Source: Shouchella tritolerans
GTDB taxonomy: Bacteria; Bacillota; Bacilli; Bacillales; Bacillaceae_D
Direction: 5' to 3'
Assembly (NCBI RefSeq): GCF_025770735.1
Contig: NZ_JAODPB010000001.1
Coordinates: 992,001-1,056,000 of the forward strand
Length of the DNA stretch: 64,000 bases
Shown: positions 25,862 to 34,889 of the stretch, one piece after another
Layout: the number at the start of each line of letters is the position of its first letter
Position numbering within the stretch: position 1 is the stretch's first letter
The notes under the pieces: generated by a model
What the model was told of the DNA's origin: nothing
The model's input: only the letters and a program-made list of their open reading frames with translations
Databases searched by the model: none
Position numbers and translations under genes: made by a program

Positions 25862-26957
25862 AGTAACGGCGTTAGGGGGAGTCGGCGAATACGGCCGCAA
25901 CTGTTTTTTGCTTAAAGAGGAAGCGACCAATCAAACGATTTTGCTTGACTGCGGCGTCAAAAATGGAAAACCAGAACAATTTCCTGCAATTACTGAGCAA
26001 CTAGCTTCTGCCATTGATGTTGTGTTTATTTCCCATGTTCATAACGACCATGTCGGCGCTTTGCCATTGCTCGCAGCAAAAGGATTTACGAAAGAGATAT
26101 GGCTGAGCGAGGCGAGCCTTGCCCAGATTGAACCGATTAAAAGCGTCTGGCGCAAGAAAGCGGATGTTTCGCCGTATTCAAGCAGTGATGTTGACAAGCT
26201 CCGCTTCCAATCGTTCCCTAGCGATTCAAGAGGGAAGTGGACGAAACTATCCGATCACTTGTCTTTTACATGGGGGTATAGCGGCCATATGCTTGGTAGC
26301 GTTTGGTATGTATTACAAGTCGGAAAACACATGATTTTCTTTTCCGGCGATATGTCACTTGAATCGCCGCTGCTTGTAACGGATTACCCTAGAAAAATGG
26401 GTTACGACGTCGCTTTGCTTGATACGGGCCATAGTGGCATCACGATGCCACTGGAAAAGAGTATGGAAGCGATTCTTGCTTTTGTGCACGACCCAGCTAG
26501 ACGCTATACGATTCCCGTTTCGATTTCAGGCAAAGCGTTTGACTTAATGTACTTGCTGTACACGAACCTTCCAGACAGAATCTTTTTTATTGAAGCTTCT
26601 TTTCGAAAAAGCGCACATCTTTATTTGCAGTTTAGCGATAACATCAACAGTGCTAAGCAAGCTGCTTTGACAGAGATGTTACAAAGCGAACGGGTTCAGT
26701 TTGGTTTTGAGCCAGCAGACCAACGGCCAGGCATTTATATTTCTGAACAGCCTGTTGTTGGATGTGTCCCGATTTCAACTAGCGATTTGGCGGCTCAGTC
26801 TTTTTATAAATCCCATCCTGATCTAGCTGACACGAATCATTTGCTTAAGTTTGTCAAAGCGAAGCAATACCTTTTCTTTCACAGCAGGCAGAAAGACTTG
26901 CGCCATTTGCTTTCGCAGATTCCTCATTATCAATCAAAACATATTGGAGGCGTATGA
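25854..26957 (+). CDS. Metallo-beta-lactamase-fold hydrolase
   Basis: This 367-residue cytoplasmic protein has the MBL metal motif SHVHNDHVGALP (HxHxDH at about residues 59-64), a downstream histidine in 'WGYSGHMLGSVW' (about 138-149) and Asp in 'FFSGDMS', laid out like RNase J/CPSF-type proteins but without an obvious full beta-CASP insert. It overlaps the permease gene, so it is made with the importer and may act on the imported solute. No nucleotidase or phosphodiesterase specificity can be read. Its stop overlaps the start region of the next gene. Confidence 0.85.
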   Translation: MVKVTALGGVGEYGRNCFLLKEEATNQTILLDCGVKNGKPEQFPAITEQLASAIDVVFISHVHNDHVGALPLLAAKGFTKEIWLSEASLAQIEPIKSVWRKKADVSPYSSSDVDKLRFQSFPSDSRGKWTKLSDHLSFTWGYSGHMLGSVWYVLQVGKHMIFFSGDMSLESPLLVTDYPRKMGYDVALLDTGHSGITMPLEKSMEAILAFVHDPARRYTIPVSISGKAFDLMYLLYTNLPDRIFFIEASFRKSAHLYLQFSDNINSAKQAALTEMLQSERVQFGFEPADQRPGIYISEQPVVGCVPISTSDLAAQSFYKSHPDLADTNHLLKFVKAKQYLFFHSRQKDLRHLLSQIPHYQSKHIGGV

Positions 26958-26959
26958 CA

Positions 26960-27754
26960 ATGAAAAAAACGATGGCTGTTGCCGCTCTTGCATTGGTTGC
27001 CGTGCTTGCTGCTGAAAGCAGCGCACAAGCCAATAGTCCGATTGTTCCAGGCTATGAAGTAAAGTTTAACCTCGACGTTGATCAATTTGACAATGAAGAC
27101 GAGATCGTATCGGCTTTCCGTGCTGTCCACGATGAAGACGTGAACGTTTATTATTTTGATACGCCCGAGCAACAGTTTCGCGAAAACGGCTACATTCACC
27201 GGTTGCGTGTGTATGGGAGCGATAAGAAAACCGATCTAACTTATAAAAAAGTGTTTCCGAATAGGACGGTTGACGAGGCGATAAACGAAGCAACGTTGCG
27301 AGGGTTTCACGGCGATATGTCAAATTACAAATTTGAAAACGACCGTAAACAAGGCAAAGACACGTTCTCCATTAGCAGAAAAGAGAAATTTAAAAAGACA
27401 GACGATATTCATTTTGAAGGGATTGACGAACAAAGCGTGATTGCCCTTTTCAGAAAAGAAGCACCGAAAAAATATGCCGGTTGGGATGACACGAGTTGGT
27501 ATGACGCTACATTAAGCCGTTCCATTTCGTACGGGCCAGCATTGGCGAAGACCTATGAAGGCGAATATCTCGGAATCGATGCCGATCTGGAAATCTGGTC
27601 GTATCAAGGCGAGTTGCTGGCAGAACTATCAACTAAGACGCCAGATCAAGCAGAAGCGGACGCGATTGAAGCTGCCTGGCTCCATGGCTTAACAGAATCT
27701 GGCTGGCTAAGCGCTGACCAAACGTCGAAAACGAGTTTTGTGATGGATCGGTAA
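26960..27754 (+). CDS. Exported CYTH-like protein
   Basis: This 264-residue protein starts with a clean Sec signal peptide (MKKTMAVAALALVAVLAAES, cleavage after AQA near residue 24). The mature protein opens 'GYEVKFNLDVD' (E-x-K-x near 31-37) and has charged strand patterns ('YIHRLRVYG', 'TDLTYKKVFPNR') as in CYTH-domain triphosphate hydrolases, which use ExExK and Arg/Lys-lined tunnels. The match is a pattern reading, not certain. An exported CYTH protein is unusual. ATG 26960 is preferred over 26954 because of its spacing from GGAGG. As the last gene of the importer operon it may process the solute outside the membrane. Confidence 0.6.
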   Translation: MKKTMAVAALALVAVLAAESSAQANSPIVPGYEVKFNLDVDQFDNEDEIVSAFRAVHDEDVNVYYFDTPEQQFRENGYIHRLRVYGSDKKTDLTYKKVFPNRTVDEAINEATLRGFHGDMSNYKFENDRKQGKDTFSISRKEKFKKTDDIHFEGIDEQSVIALFRKEAPKKYAGWDDTSWYDATLSRSISYGPALAKTYEGEYLGIDADLEIWSYQGELLAELSTKTPDQAEADAIEAAWLHGLTESGWLSADQTSKTSFVMDR

Positions 27755-27784
27755 AAGGGATCAGCGTGAATAAGAGAAGTACTT

Positions 27785-27832
27785 TAAACAGGCTCTTTTT
27801 ATCTATCAATGGATAAGAAGAGCCTGTTTATC
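27785..27832. terminator. Bidirectional terminator
   Basis: TAAACAGGCTCTT (27785-27797) pairs perfectly with AAGAGCCTGTTTA (27818-27830). T-runs on both sides let it serve the importer operon on the plus strand and the convergent gene ending at 27835 on the minus strand. Confidence 0.8.
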
Positions 27833-27834
27833 GA

Positions 27835-28335
27835 TCAACTGTCCCATTCGAATACAGCGGCGGGAATATGTTTTATGAATTTATCTAGTTTGATAGAGAA
27901 ATACGCTTCAATATCTCGCCTTAAGCCTTTCTCTAATGTTAAAAACGCTCGAAATAAGTAGTCTAGGTCAAATACATTATAGAGCTCTTGTTCTGCCCAA
28001 ATCGATTTCAGTCTAGCGCTATCGCCAAAAGGAATGATAGAGAGAATCGCTCCGTCCTCGTATTCATCAAACTCCAACGTATAGTAATGAAATTCCAGCG
28101 CTCTTTTAGACTGGTCAATTGCCTGCTTCCAATTATACAAGTATGTATAAAACTCGAGGATGGGGAACTCTTCTTGATCAAAGTAAAGGTCGTCATTGAT
28201 AAAAATTTTAAAGCGTGCACTGACATCTAAAATCGCAGAAACGTCTTTTCTTTGTTTATCAGTAATCCTGTTTCTGTCACTAGTGAACTGATACTCCATT
28301 TTTATTTGAGTGGATTGGCTGTCCATGGCATTCAT
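27835..28335 (-). CDS. Hypothetical cytoplasmic protein
   Basis: This 166-residue protein has no signal peptide or membrane segment and is rich in aromatic and acidic residues ('FYTYLYNWKQAI' near 81-92, 'FHYYTLEFDEYEDGAILSIIPFGD' around 103-126). The alternating strand pattern suggests an alpha/beta fold. It resembles small uncharacterised Bacillus proteins of 130-170 residues, some of which belong to immunity-protein-like groups, but I recognise no motif. ATG 28335 follows AAAGGAGTGG. Confidence 0.65.
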   Translation of the reverse strand: MNAMDSQSTQIKMEYQFTSDRNRITDKQRKDVSAILDVSARFKIFINDDLYFDQEEFPILEFYTYLYNWKQAIDQSKRALEFHYYTLEFDEYEDGAILSIIPFGDSARLKSIWAEQELYNVFDLDYLFRAFLTLEKGLRRDIEAYFSIKLDKFIKHIPAAVFEWDS

Positions 28336-28811
28336 AAATTTCCACCACTCCTTTAATAGATAAAATGATGACGCAAAAAGGAAGACGACGAATCAGAACC
28401 ATTATAATTGAATAGTGCTTGATTTTACATCCCTTTTTCATGTAGGGCACCGCTCTTGCAGAAACTACTAGAGGAATCTCAACAACAAAGGCACCTCAAC
28501 ACTTAGCAGCCTGCTTGGGAACAGCTAGCTGCTATGCGTAGCAAGTCAATTTGCTCTACTTTGTTTACAAATTGCCTGTTAAACGCTTGTGCTTCCCCTT
28601 TGCCATCCGTTTTTCAACCGGTATAAACAAAGCGATGATGCCAATCGCGGCGAAAAGGATAACGGCAAACGGATAGGAAGTGATTCAAATGATTTTAAGA
28701 CATTTTTTATGAAATGAAAAAATGGGCAACGAGACCCGATCTTTCCTGTTTAACTACCCAAAATAAGAAATATTCTGTATGATATAGCTAAATGAAAGGG
28801 GGAGTCATCAG
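28336..28811. other. Intergenic region, mostly empty
   Basis: Apart from the MFS fragment at 28565-28681 nothing is recognised. The acyl-CoA synthetase gene downstream is probably transcribed from a promoter near 28740-28790, where TATTCTGTATGATAT (about 28770-28784) could supply a -10, but no convincing -35 was found. Confidence 0.5.
28565..28681 (-). pseudogene. C-terminal fragment of an MFS transporter
   Basis: About 38 minus-strand codons read SYPFAVILFAAIGIIALFIP followed by VEKRMAKGKHKRL and a stop, the typical last transmembrane helix and basic tail of a major facilitator transporter. Stops occur immediately upstream in the frame, so only the last helix remains. It is the remnant of a deleted gene. 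Confidence 0.7.
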
Positions 28812-30380
28812 ATGGGACAGGTGTTGCAAGCGCCGCAAAGTTATAACGTAGCAGCTATGCTTGAACGGGAAGCGATCAGGACGCAAAAAGCGATTATTTG
28901 GCAAAACGAGGCCAATGACAAAGTTGAATGGACGTACGGCGACTTAATTCAAAAGATGAACCAGCTCGCGAATGCCTTAAGTCGAAGCGGGCTTAAAAAA
29001 GGAGATCCGGTGTTGTTGCTTTTTCCACGCGTACCAGAGGCGTATGCGGCTTACCTTGCTTGTTTGAAAGGCGGCTTTGTCATCATTCCGTGTTCAGGGA
29101 TGTTGCGAGCGAAAGATTTGGCTTACCGGCTTAGCCATTCGCAGGCGAAAGGCGTCCTTGCTTACAAAGGATTTACAGCCGAAATAGACAAAATTTCTGA
29201 TGGCAGCACCGATGGCCTAATCGCGAAGTGGGTGTTTGGCGAAGCGCCGAGCGGCTGGGAAAATGCGGATGATCGAATGAAAAATGAAAGCGTTTCCTTT
29301 GAGCGGGAAATGGATAAAGAGGAAATCGCGTTTTTGCCCTATACGTCTGGCACGACTGGAAATCCAAAGGCTGTTGTCCATACGCAAGCTTGGGCCTTTG
29401 CCCATTTGCAAACCGCTGCAACCGAATGGCTCGGTGTGGAAACAGGAGACCTTGTTTGGGCGACTGCGGCCCCAGGCTGGCAAAAGTGGGTATGGAGCCC
29501 GTTTTTATCGATAGTCGGCAAGCAGGCGACTGCCTTTGTTTACGATGGCCCTTTTCAGGCAAAAACGTATCTGCAATTAATCGATGAATATGGCATTGAT
29601 GTTTTTTGCGCGACGCCGACTGAATACCGGATGTTGGCGAAAGAGGAGGCGCTTTCTTCTTTTAAACTTAGCAGCATCAAGCATGCTGTTTCAGCAGGCG
29701 AACCCCTTAATCGAGCAGTGATTGCCACATTTCAAGAACAATTTGGCATAACAGTGCGCGATGGCTACGGACAAACCGAAAACACGTTGTTAATTGGCAC
29801 AATGATTGGCATGGAAGCACGGCCTGGTTCAATGGGCAAACCAACGTCTGGAAACGGTGTTGTCATATTAAACGAATCTGGAGAGGAGGCAGGCATTGGC
29901 GAGGTTGGCGATATTGCCGTCCATAAAGACGCGCCTGCATTGTTCCGTGAATATTACAAAGATCCCGAAAGGACGAAAGCCGCTTATCGCGGTTCGTATT
30001 ATCTAACAGGCGACCGTGCTTATCGGGACGAAGAAGGCTATTTTTGGTTTGAAGGACGAAGTGACGATATTATTATTTCATCAGGGTATACGATTGGGCC
30101 GTTCGAAGTCGAGGATGCATTAACGAAACATCCAGCCGTCAAAGAATGTGCCGTTGTCGCTAGCCCTGATGAAATCCGCGGCCATATTGTCAAAGCGTTT
30201 GTCGTGCTCAATCGGCCAACGGACGATCAAAACAAGCTAACAAAAGAACTGCAAGAGTTTGTCAAACGTGAAACGGCTCCATACAAATACCCACGGGCAA
30301 TTGAATATGTAGCCGGACTGCCAAAAACGATTTCTGGAAAGATAAGAAGGATCGAGCTCCGGCAGTTAAGCGAATCTTGA
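28812..30380 (+). CDS. Acyl-CoA synthetase, medium-chain (AcsM/AcsA-like)
   Basis: This 522-residue AMP-forming enzyme has YTSGTTGNPKAVVHT (about 176-190, P-loop/A3), 'GYGQTE' (A5), 'YLTGDRA' (A7) and the C-terminal lysine motif 'KTISGKIRR' (A10). It activates a carboxylic acid through an acyl-AMP to acyl-CoA. The sequence is closest in layout to the xenobiotic/medium-chain acyl-CoA synthetases (ACSM, MACS family). ATG 28812 follows AAAGGGGGA. It stands alone and is followed by a weak hairpin near 30405-30437. Confidence 0.88.
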   Translation: MGQVLQAPQSYNVAAMLEREAIRTQKAIIWQNEANDKVEWTYGDLIQKMNQLANALSRSGLKKGDPVLLLFPRVPEAYAAYLACLKGGFVIIPCSGMLRAKDLAYRLSHSQAKGVLAYKGFTAEIDKISDGSTDGLIAKWVFGEAPSGWENADDRMKNESVSFEREMDKEEIAFLPYTSGTTGNPKAVVHTQAWAFAHLQTAATEWLGVETGDLVWATAAPGWQKWVWSPFLSIVGKQATAFVYDGPFQAKTYLQLIDEYGIDVFCATPTEYRMLAKEEALSSFKLSSIKHAVSAGEPLNRAVIATFQEQFGITVRDGYGQTENTLLIGTMIGMEARPGSMGKPTSGNGVVILNESGEEAGIGEVGDIAVHKDAPALFREYYKDPERTKAAYRGSYYLTGDRAYRDEEGYFWFEGRSDDIIISSGYTIGPFEVEDALTKHPAVKECAVVASPDEIRGHIVKAFVVLNRPTDDQNKLTKELQEFVKRETAPYKYPRAIEYVAGLPKTISGKIRRIELRQLSES

Positions 30381-30544
30381 ATGGTTTAGGTGTGTTGATT
30401 AATAGGAACAGGCTTCCGGCTAACATTGTTGGCTGGAAGTTTGTTCGTTGGTAAATGCTTCGTAGTAAGCTAAATGAGAAATATAAAAATGAAAAAAGCT
30501 TTTGTACAACTCCAAAGGAGCACTAAAGCATAGGAGTGGGAACG

Positions 30545-31017
30545 ATGAAACCAAAGTCGATCGCTGTGTTTGCTTTTTTACTGCTTGTCGGCTGTGAGCA
30601 AAGACATTTCAATAGCTTTGCTGAAGCGAGATCGTACCTTAACGAGTTAGATGAGTTTCAAGAAGGCAACTGCTTAAAAGTGAACAAATATCAGATAAGC
30701 AGGAGATGAGCGCTTATCGAAGAGGTTCAGGGATTTTGTTTGTTTCAATTAAAAAAGAAGAGGATGAGTATGTTTGGGAGAGCAGTGACAGCGATTGGGA
30801 TTTTGCTGGTGATGGCGACTTCTCGTATGAGATGCTTGCAATCGATGGCGTTCATGTGCTGTTTGGAAAAGTGCTAAGCGAACACGAGATTGAGTCGATT
30901 TCGTTAGATGGGCAGCCGCTTCATTATGATCCAGATTCCAATTTCTTTTTTGCCTTTCGTGAAGAACCGTTTGTGATTGAAGAAGAAAATGTGGACATAA
31001 CCGTTTCAATGGAATAA
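30545..31017 (+). pseudogene. Small lipoprotein gene broken by a frameshift
   Basis: The first frame (ATG 30545 after AGGAGTGG) encodes a lipoprotein signal with LLVGC (about residues 13-17) and 'FAEARSYLNELDEFQEGN', then terminates at 30708. A second frame continues from there with 'SGILFVSIKKEEDEYVWESSD' to 31017. The second frame is also open upstream of its ATG (reading QLLKSEQISDKQE), so the two join naturally if one base is gained or lost near 30664-30680. A hypothetical surface lipoprotein of about 155 residues is implied. A programmed overlap cannot be excluded but is unlikely. Confidence 0.6.
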
Positions 31018-31202
31018 GTCTTTTCCACCGTTCAACGCTGGCAACCATTTCTTCATGGCTGCTGGCTTTTTGTGTAGCTATCGTCTGGTGATCATTTCTA
31101 TTCACTCCTTTAGCGCCAATCCACAAGGGCTTATCTTCCCTACAAAGATGTTTTATACTAGAGGGGCGATACATAACATCAAGGCGGAAAAGGGGAAAAT
31201 GT

Positions 31203-32165
31203 ATGGACCATGCCAAAACGGAACCGATTTTTTTAGAGCCTGTTTTGCTAGAACGGATTTGGGGCGGACAGAAGCTAGCGGCGTACGGGTATGATTTGCC
31301 CTATGAGCGGACTGGGGAATGTTGGGGAATTTCGGCCCACCCTCATGGGCAAAGCAAAGTGGCAAGAGGGCCGCTAAAAGGCAAGGCGTTGGCAGAGCTA
31401 TGGGATCAGCATGGTGACTTATTTGGCGGCAAAACGAGCGAAACGTTCCCGCTGCTCGTGAAACTATTGGATGCAAGAGAAGATTTATCTGTGCAAGTCC
31501 ATCCAAATGACGAGCAAGCAAAGCGATTGGAGGATCATGAAGCATACGGAAAGACTGAGTGCTGGTATGTGGTCGAAGCGGAACAAGGGGCGGAATTGAT
31601 TTTAGGCCATACCGCAAAATCAAAAGCGGAGTTTGCGGAAATGGTGGAAGCGGGAAGATGGGACGAGCTCCTTCGCCGCATCCCTATTCAAACAGGCGAC
31701 TTTTTCCACGTGCCGAGTGGAACGATCCATGCCCTCGGCGCTGGAAGTGTGATTTTGGAAACACAGCAAAGTTCAGATACGACTTACCGCGTATATGACT
31801 TTGACCGGATAGGGGCAGATGGGAAAAAGCGGGAGCTGCATTTAGACAAGGCGCAGGAAGTCGCGATGATTCCACACGCGCCATACCAAGCAAACACTGA
31901 AACGCTTGAAAAAAGCATTAGCCACACACTCACTCGCCTCGTGGCAACAGAATTCTTTACAGTGTATAAAGCAGTTGTGCAGGAAAAATGGGAGGCGGCG
32001 TTTCAAGCCCCTTATGTACTCGTAAGCGTCATCAGTGGCGAGGGAGAGCTAGTCGTTAACGGAAAAAAATATGCACTTGGAAAAGGCGACCATTTCATTT
32101 TGCCTGTACAAGCGACATCATTTGAAATCAACGGCCACATTGAAGCGATTTTAAGCCACACATAA
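31203..32165 (+). CDS. manA: Mannose-6-phosphate isomerase, class I
   Basis: This 320-residue enzyme interconverts mannose 6-phosphate and fructose 6-phosphate. It has the zinc-site segments 'SVQVHPNDEQA' (about 95-105), 'YGKTECWYV' and 'VPSGTIHALGAG' (His in the metal site), and 'ETQQSSDTTYRVYDFDR' near 190-206, matching Bacillus ManA/Pmi in length and layout. It stands alone here rather than with a mannose PTS. Confidence 0.93.
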   Translation: MDHAKTEPIFLEPVLLERIWGGQKLAAYGYDLPYERTGECWGISAHPHGQSKVARGPLKGKALAELWDQHGDLFGGKTSETFPLLVKLLDAREDLSVQVHPNDEQAKRLEDHEAYGKTECWYVVEAEQGAELILGHTAKSKAEFAEMVEAGRWDELLRRIPIQTGDFFHVPSGTIHALGAGSVILETQQSSDTTYRVYDFDRIGADGKKRELHLDKAQEVAMIPHAPYQANTETLEKSISHTLTRLVATEFFTVYKAVVQEKWEAAFQAPYVLVSVISGEGELVVNGKKYALGKGDHFILPVQATSFEINGHIEAILSHT

Positions 32166-32227
32166 AAAACGAGGGCCTTTTATGAGTTTGTTAAAAGTGT
32201 ATAAAGCCTGATAACTGAATGATCTCG

Positions 32228-32256
32228 ACTGGCCATTGCTTGGCCAGTTTTTTTTG
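32228..32256 (+). terminator. Rho-independent terminator downstream of manA
   Basis: ACTGGCCA (32228-32235) pairs with TGGCCAGT (32241-32248), followed by eight Ts. It lies 60 bases after the manA stop. Confidence 0.85.
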
Positions 32257-32333
32257 AAAATCGTTAAAAAGCTTCCTTTCATTTTTTTATGGGACCTTTC
32301 ACACCACAAGACTAAGCACAGACGGGATCAAAA

Positions 32334-32425
32334 AAAGCCTGCCAAAAGTCAGTAGATTGCTCTGTTCCTAGTGAATTGACTTTCGGCAAAGCAAAGCAAG
32401 CGAATGCCTAAACGCATTCGCTTGC
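32334..32425 (-). terminator. Hairpins terminating uppP on the minus strand
   Basis: Reading leftwards from the uppP stop, a perfect GCAAGCGAATGC/GCATTCGCTTGC stem (32396-32425) comes first. It is followed by a stem of GCCAAAAGTCA (32341-32351) with TGACTTTCGGC (32377-32387) whose minus-strand exit is a run of Ts (AAAAAAA on the plus strand at about 32330-32337). The second is the better terminator. Confidence 0.65.
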
Positions 32426-32434
32426 TTACGACTT

Positions 32435-33262
32435 CTACGAAAACAAAAACAACAGCAGCAATCCAAGGGCAATCCGGTACAGCGCGAACGGGACAAGCTT
32501 GATTTTGTTAATCAGCTTTAAAAAGAACCGGACTACAACAAGGGAAACGAGAAAGGCGCTAATAAAGCCGGTGGCGTAAAAGGGCAGCAAGCTTATCTCA
32601 AGGGCGTCCCAATTCTTGACCAGTGACAGCGTACTAGCGCCAACCATAATCGGGATAGCCATAATAAAGGTGAAGTTTGCGGCTGCTCGGTGTGTTAAGC
32701 CAAGCATGACGCCGCCTGATATCGTTGAGCCAGAACGGGAAAAGCCTGGCCAAAGGGCAAGGCATTGGAATAGCCCAATCGCCAGTGCTTGTTTGTAAGA
32801 AATGTCGTCTACTTGCTGTTTCTTTTTATCGTTACGCTTGTTTATAAAATCGGCGGCAATCATTAGAAAAGCACCAGCAATTAAAGCAAATGCGACCGTG
32901 CGGACATGGAAAATCGACTCCATTTTGTCCTCAAATAATAAACCAAGCACTGCAGCTGGCAACAAGCCAACAGCGACTTTTCCTAACGTCAAGCCCCGTC
33001 CTTCGCTCTGTGTTGCTGCTTGTTTTTTAAAGCCTGCCAGTTGCAAGAGGCGGTCCTTGAACAGAAGCGCGACTGCTAAGATCGATCCTAGCTGGATCAC
33101 AATTTTAAACACATAGGCATTTTGTGACCCGACCAACTCGCTTGATTTGAGCCATAAATCATCAACAATGATCATATGCCCTGTTGATGACACTGGCGCA
33201 TATTCCGTCAATCCTTCGACTAGGCCAAGGATAGCGGCAACCATCCATTCCCAAACGTCCAT
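32435..33262 (-). CDS. uppP: Undecaprenyl-diphosphatase
   Basis: This 275-residue membrane protein carries both BacA/UppP signatures, 'EGLTEYAPVSSTGHM' (about 16-30) and 'FSRSGSTISGG' (about 173-183), and about eight helices. It dephosphorylates undecaprenyl diphosphate to recycle the lipid carrier for cell-wall synthesis and confers bacitracin tolerance. It stands alone, although a BceRSAB-type bacitracin-like module lies at 53.7-58.3 kb. Confidence 0.95.
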   Translation of the reverse strand: MDVWEWMVAAILGLVEGLTEYAPVSSTGHMIIVDDLWLKSSELVGSQNAYVFKIVIQLGSILAVALLFKDRLLQLAGFKKQAATQSEGRGLTLGKVAVGLLPAAVLGLLFEDKMESIFHVRTVAFALIAGAFLMIAADFINKRNDKKKQQVDDISYKQALAIGLFQCLALWPGFSRSGSTISGGVMLGLTHRAAANFTFIMAIPIMVGASTLSLVKNWDALEISLLPFYATGFISAFLVSLVVVRFFLKLINKIKLVPFALYRIALGLLLLFLFS

Positions 33263-33386
33263 CGCAAGTCTCCATTCTATCGATTCTTTTCAAGCTAAAT
33301 CATACACGTTTTAAGAGAGGAAGACGTGTTTATTCTTGTCGGTTTCTAATGGAAGATTGTCAAAATGCTTCATCTTTTAAACGTTG

Positions 33387-34664
33387 TTAACTGGCGTATG
33401 AATGGCGCTGTTCGTCTTTCGGTTCAGGTACTTTTGCTAGTAAAGCAAAACCAATCAAAAACAGCACGATCAGGCTAAAGACACCTGCATTGGTGTTGCC
33501 TGTCAATTGCGTCGTGAGCCCGAGCAAGAATGGGCCCATCACGGCGGCGAATTTGCCAAACACGTTATAAAAGCCAAAAAACTCATTTGCTTTCTGTTTA
33601 GGAACGAGTTTTGCAAAATAGGAACGGCTTAATGCTTGAATGCCTCCTTGTGAAGTGGCAACTAGCATCGCCAAAATCCAAAAATCAAGCGTGGTCCGTA
33701 AGAAAAACGCATACACGCAAACAACGATATAGACGCAAATGCCGGCATAAAGCATTTTCTTGCCTGTAAAACGCTGTGACAGCCTGCCGTAAAGGATTGA
33801 ACAGGGCGCGGCTACGATTTGCGTGGCAAATAAGACAATTAATAAATCGGTTGCGCTAATTCCGACATCACTGCCGTAAGCAGTAGACATGCGAATAATC
33901 GTGCCTACGCCGTCAATGTAAAAGAAATAGGCTAACAAAAATAAAAACAACGGTTTGTATTGGCGCACTTCGGCGAATGTTTGGCCAAGCTGTTTAAAAC
34001 TATTGGCAATCGGTTTTGCTTCCCGTTTTTTATAATAACGTTGCGTCACATGCTTAAGCATCGGAATCGTGAAAGCAGCCCACCACAAGGCGGTAATTAA
34101 GAAAGCGATTTTGCTTGCGGCATAAAAAGAGAGTGGAATGATTTCCAACTGTGCCAATACAATCAAAGCAATGCTGACGAGAAAGGGGATGCAGCTGCCG
34201 ATATAGCCGAGCCCATAGCCCCGCGCAGAGATATCATGCATTCGTTTTTCTTCGGTTACATCGACTAAAAAAGCGTCGTAGAATACATTGGCGCCAGCAA
34301 AGCCAACTGCCGTCACTGTATAAAGGATAAGGAGAATAAGCCAGTTATCGCCAGGCACAAACGCAAGCAAAGCGGTAGAACCAGCGCCTAGTGAAAAAAA
34401 GAATACAAAAAAGCGTTTTTTCAAGCCTTGGTAGTCAGCAATCGTCCCTAAAATCGGGCTTAGCATGGCCAAAATGAATGTGGCTATCGCAACCGTGTAG
34501 CCGAGATACGCCGTTGACGTAGCGTCACTAAGGCCTGAGTCTGTTGCAACCGCTTTAAAAAAGAGTGGAAACACAGCTGTCGTAACGATAATCGAATAGG
34601 CCGAGTTGGCCCAATCGTAAAGCATCCAGCTTTTTTCTTGTTTACTAAATCGTCTTGTTTTCAT
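33387..34664 (-). CDS. MFS transporter, UMF1 (Atg22-like) family
   Basis: This 425-residue protein starts 'KQEKSWMLYDWANSAYSIIVTTAVFP', the hallmark of the UMF1/Atg22 branch of the MFS, and has about twelve helices. 'TEEKRMHDISARGYGLGYIG' (near 135-154) matches the conserved central loop of the group. Substrates of bacterial members are unknown; yeast Atg22 exports amino acids from the vacuole. It is divergent from the CdaR-type regulator gene. Confidence 0.9.
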   Translation of the reverse strand: MKTRRFSKQEKSWMLYDWANSAYSIIVTTAVFPLFFKAVATDSGLSDATSTAYLGYTVAIATFILAMLSPILGTIADYQGLKKRFFVFFFSLGAGSTALLAFVPGDNWLILLILYTVTAVGFAGANVFYDAFLVDVTEEKRMHDISARGYGLGYIGSCIPFLVSIALIVLAQLEIIPLSFYAASKIAFLITALWWAAFTIPMLKHVTQRYYKKREAKPIANSFKQLGQTFAEVRQYKPLFLFLLAYFFYIDGVGTIIRMSTAYGSDVGISATDLLIVLFATQIVAAPCSILYGRLSQRFTGKKMLYAGICVYIVVCVYAFFLRTTLDFWILAMLVATSQGGIQALSRSYFAKLVPKQKANEFFGFYNVFGKFAAVMGPFLLGLTTQLTGNTNAGVFSLIVLFLIGFALLAKVPEPKDEQRHSYAS

Positions 34665-34889
34665 TGATTATCCTCCTGGCATAGTCGTTATAATAGAACT
34701 GTGGCTGCAAAGAAAAGACTATGTTTTTGCGTACATGCTATAAGTATATACAGTGATTGTTAAGACATGTTTGACGGCTATTAAAATGTTTGCCTAAGCA
34801 GAATAGGCCGTAGCGTTTGCAAAATATGCCAAAAACAGTTGGGCGTGATAAACTGTAAGGACAACTATGACAAAAGGGGGCGGCGATTT

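Noticed and set aside
29173-29562. Long minus-strand frames inside the acyl-CoA synthetase gene
   Set aside because: They are antisense shadows of a gene with clear adenylate-forming motifs.
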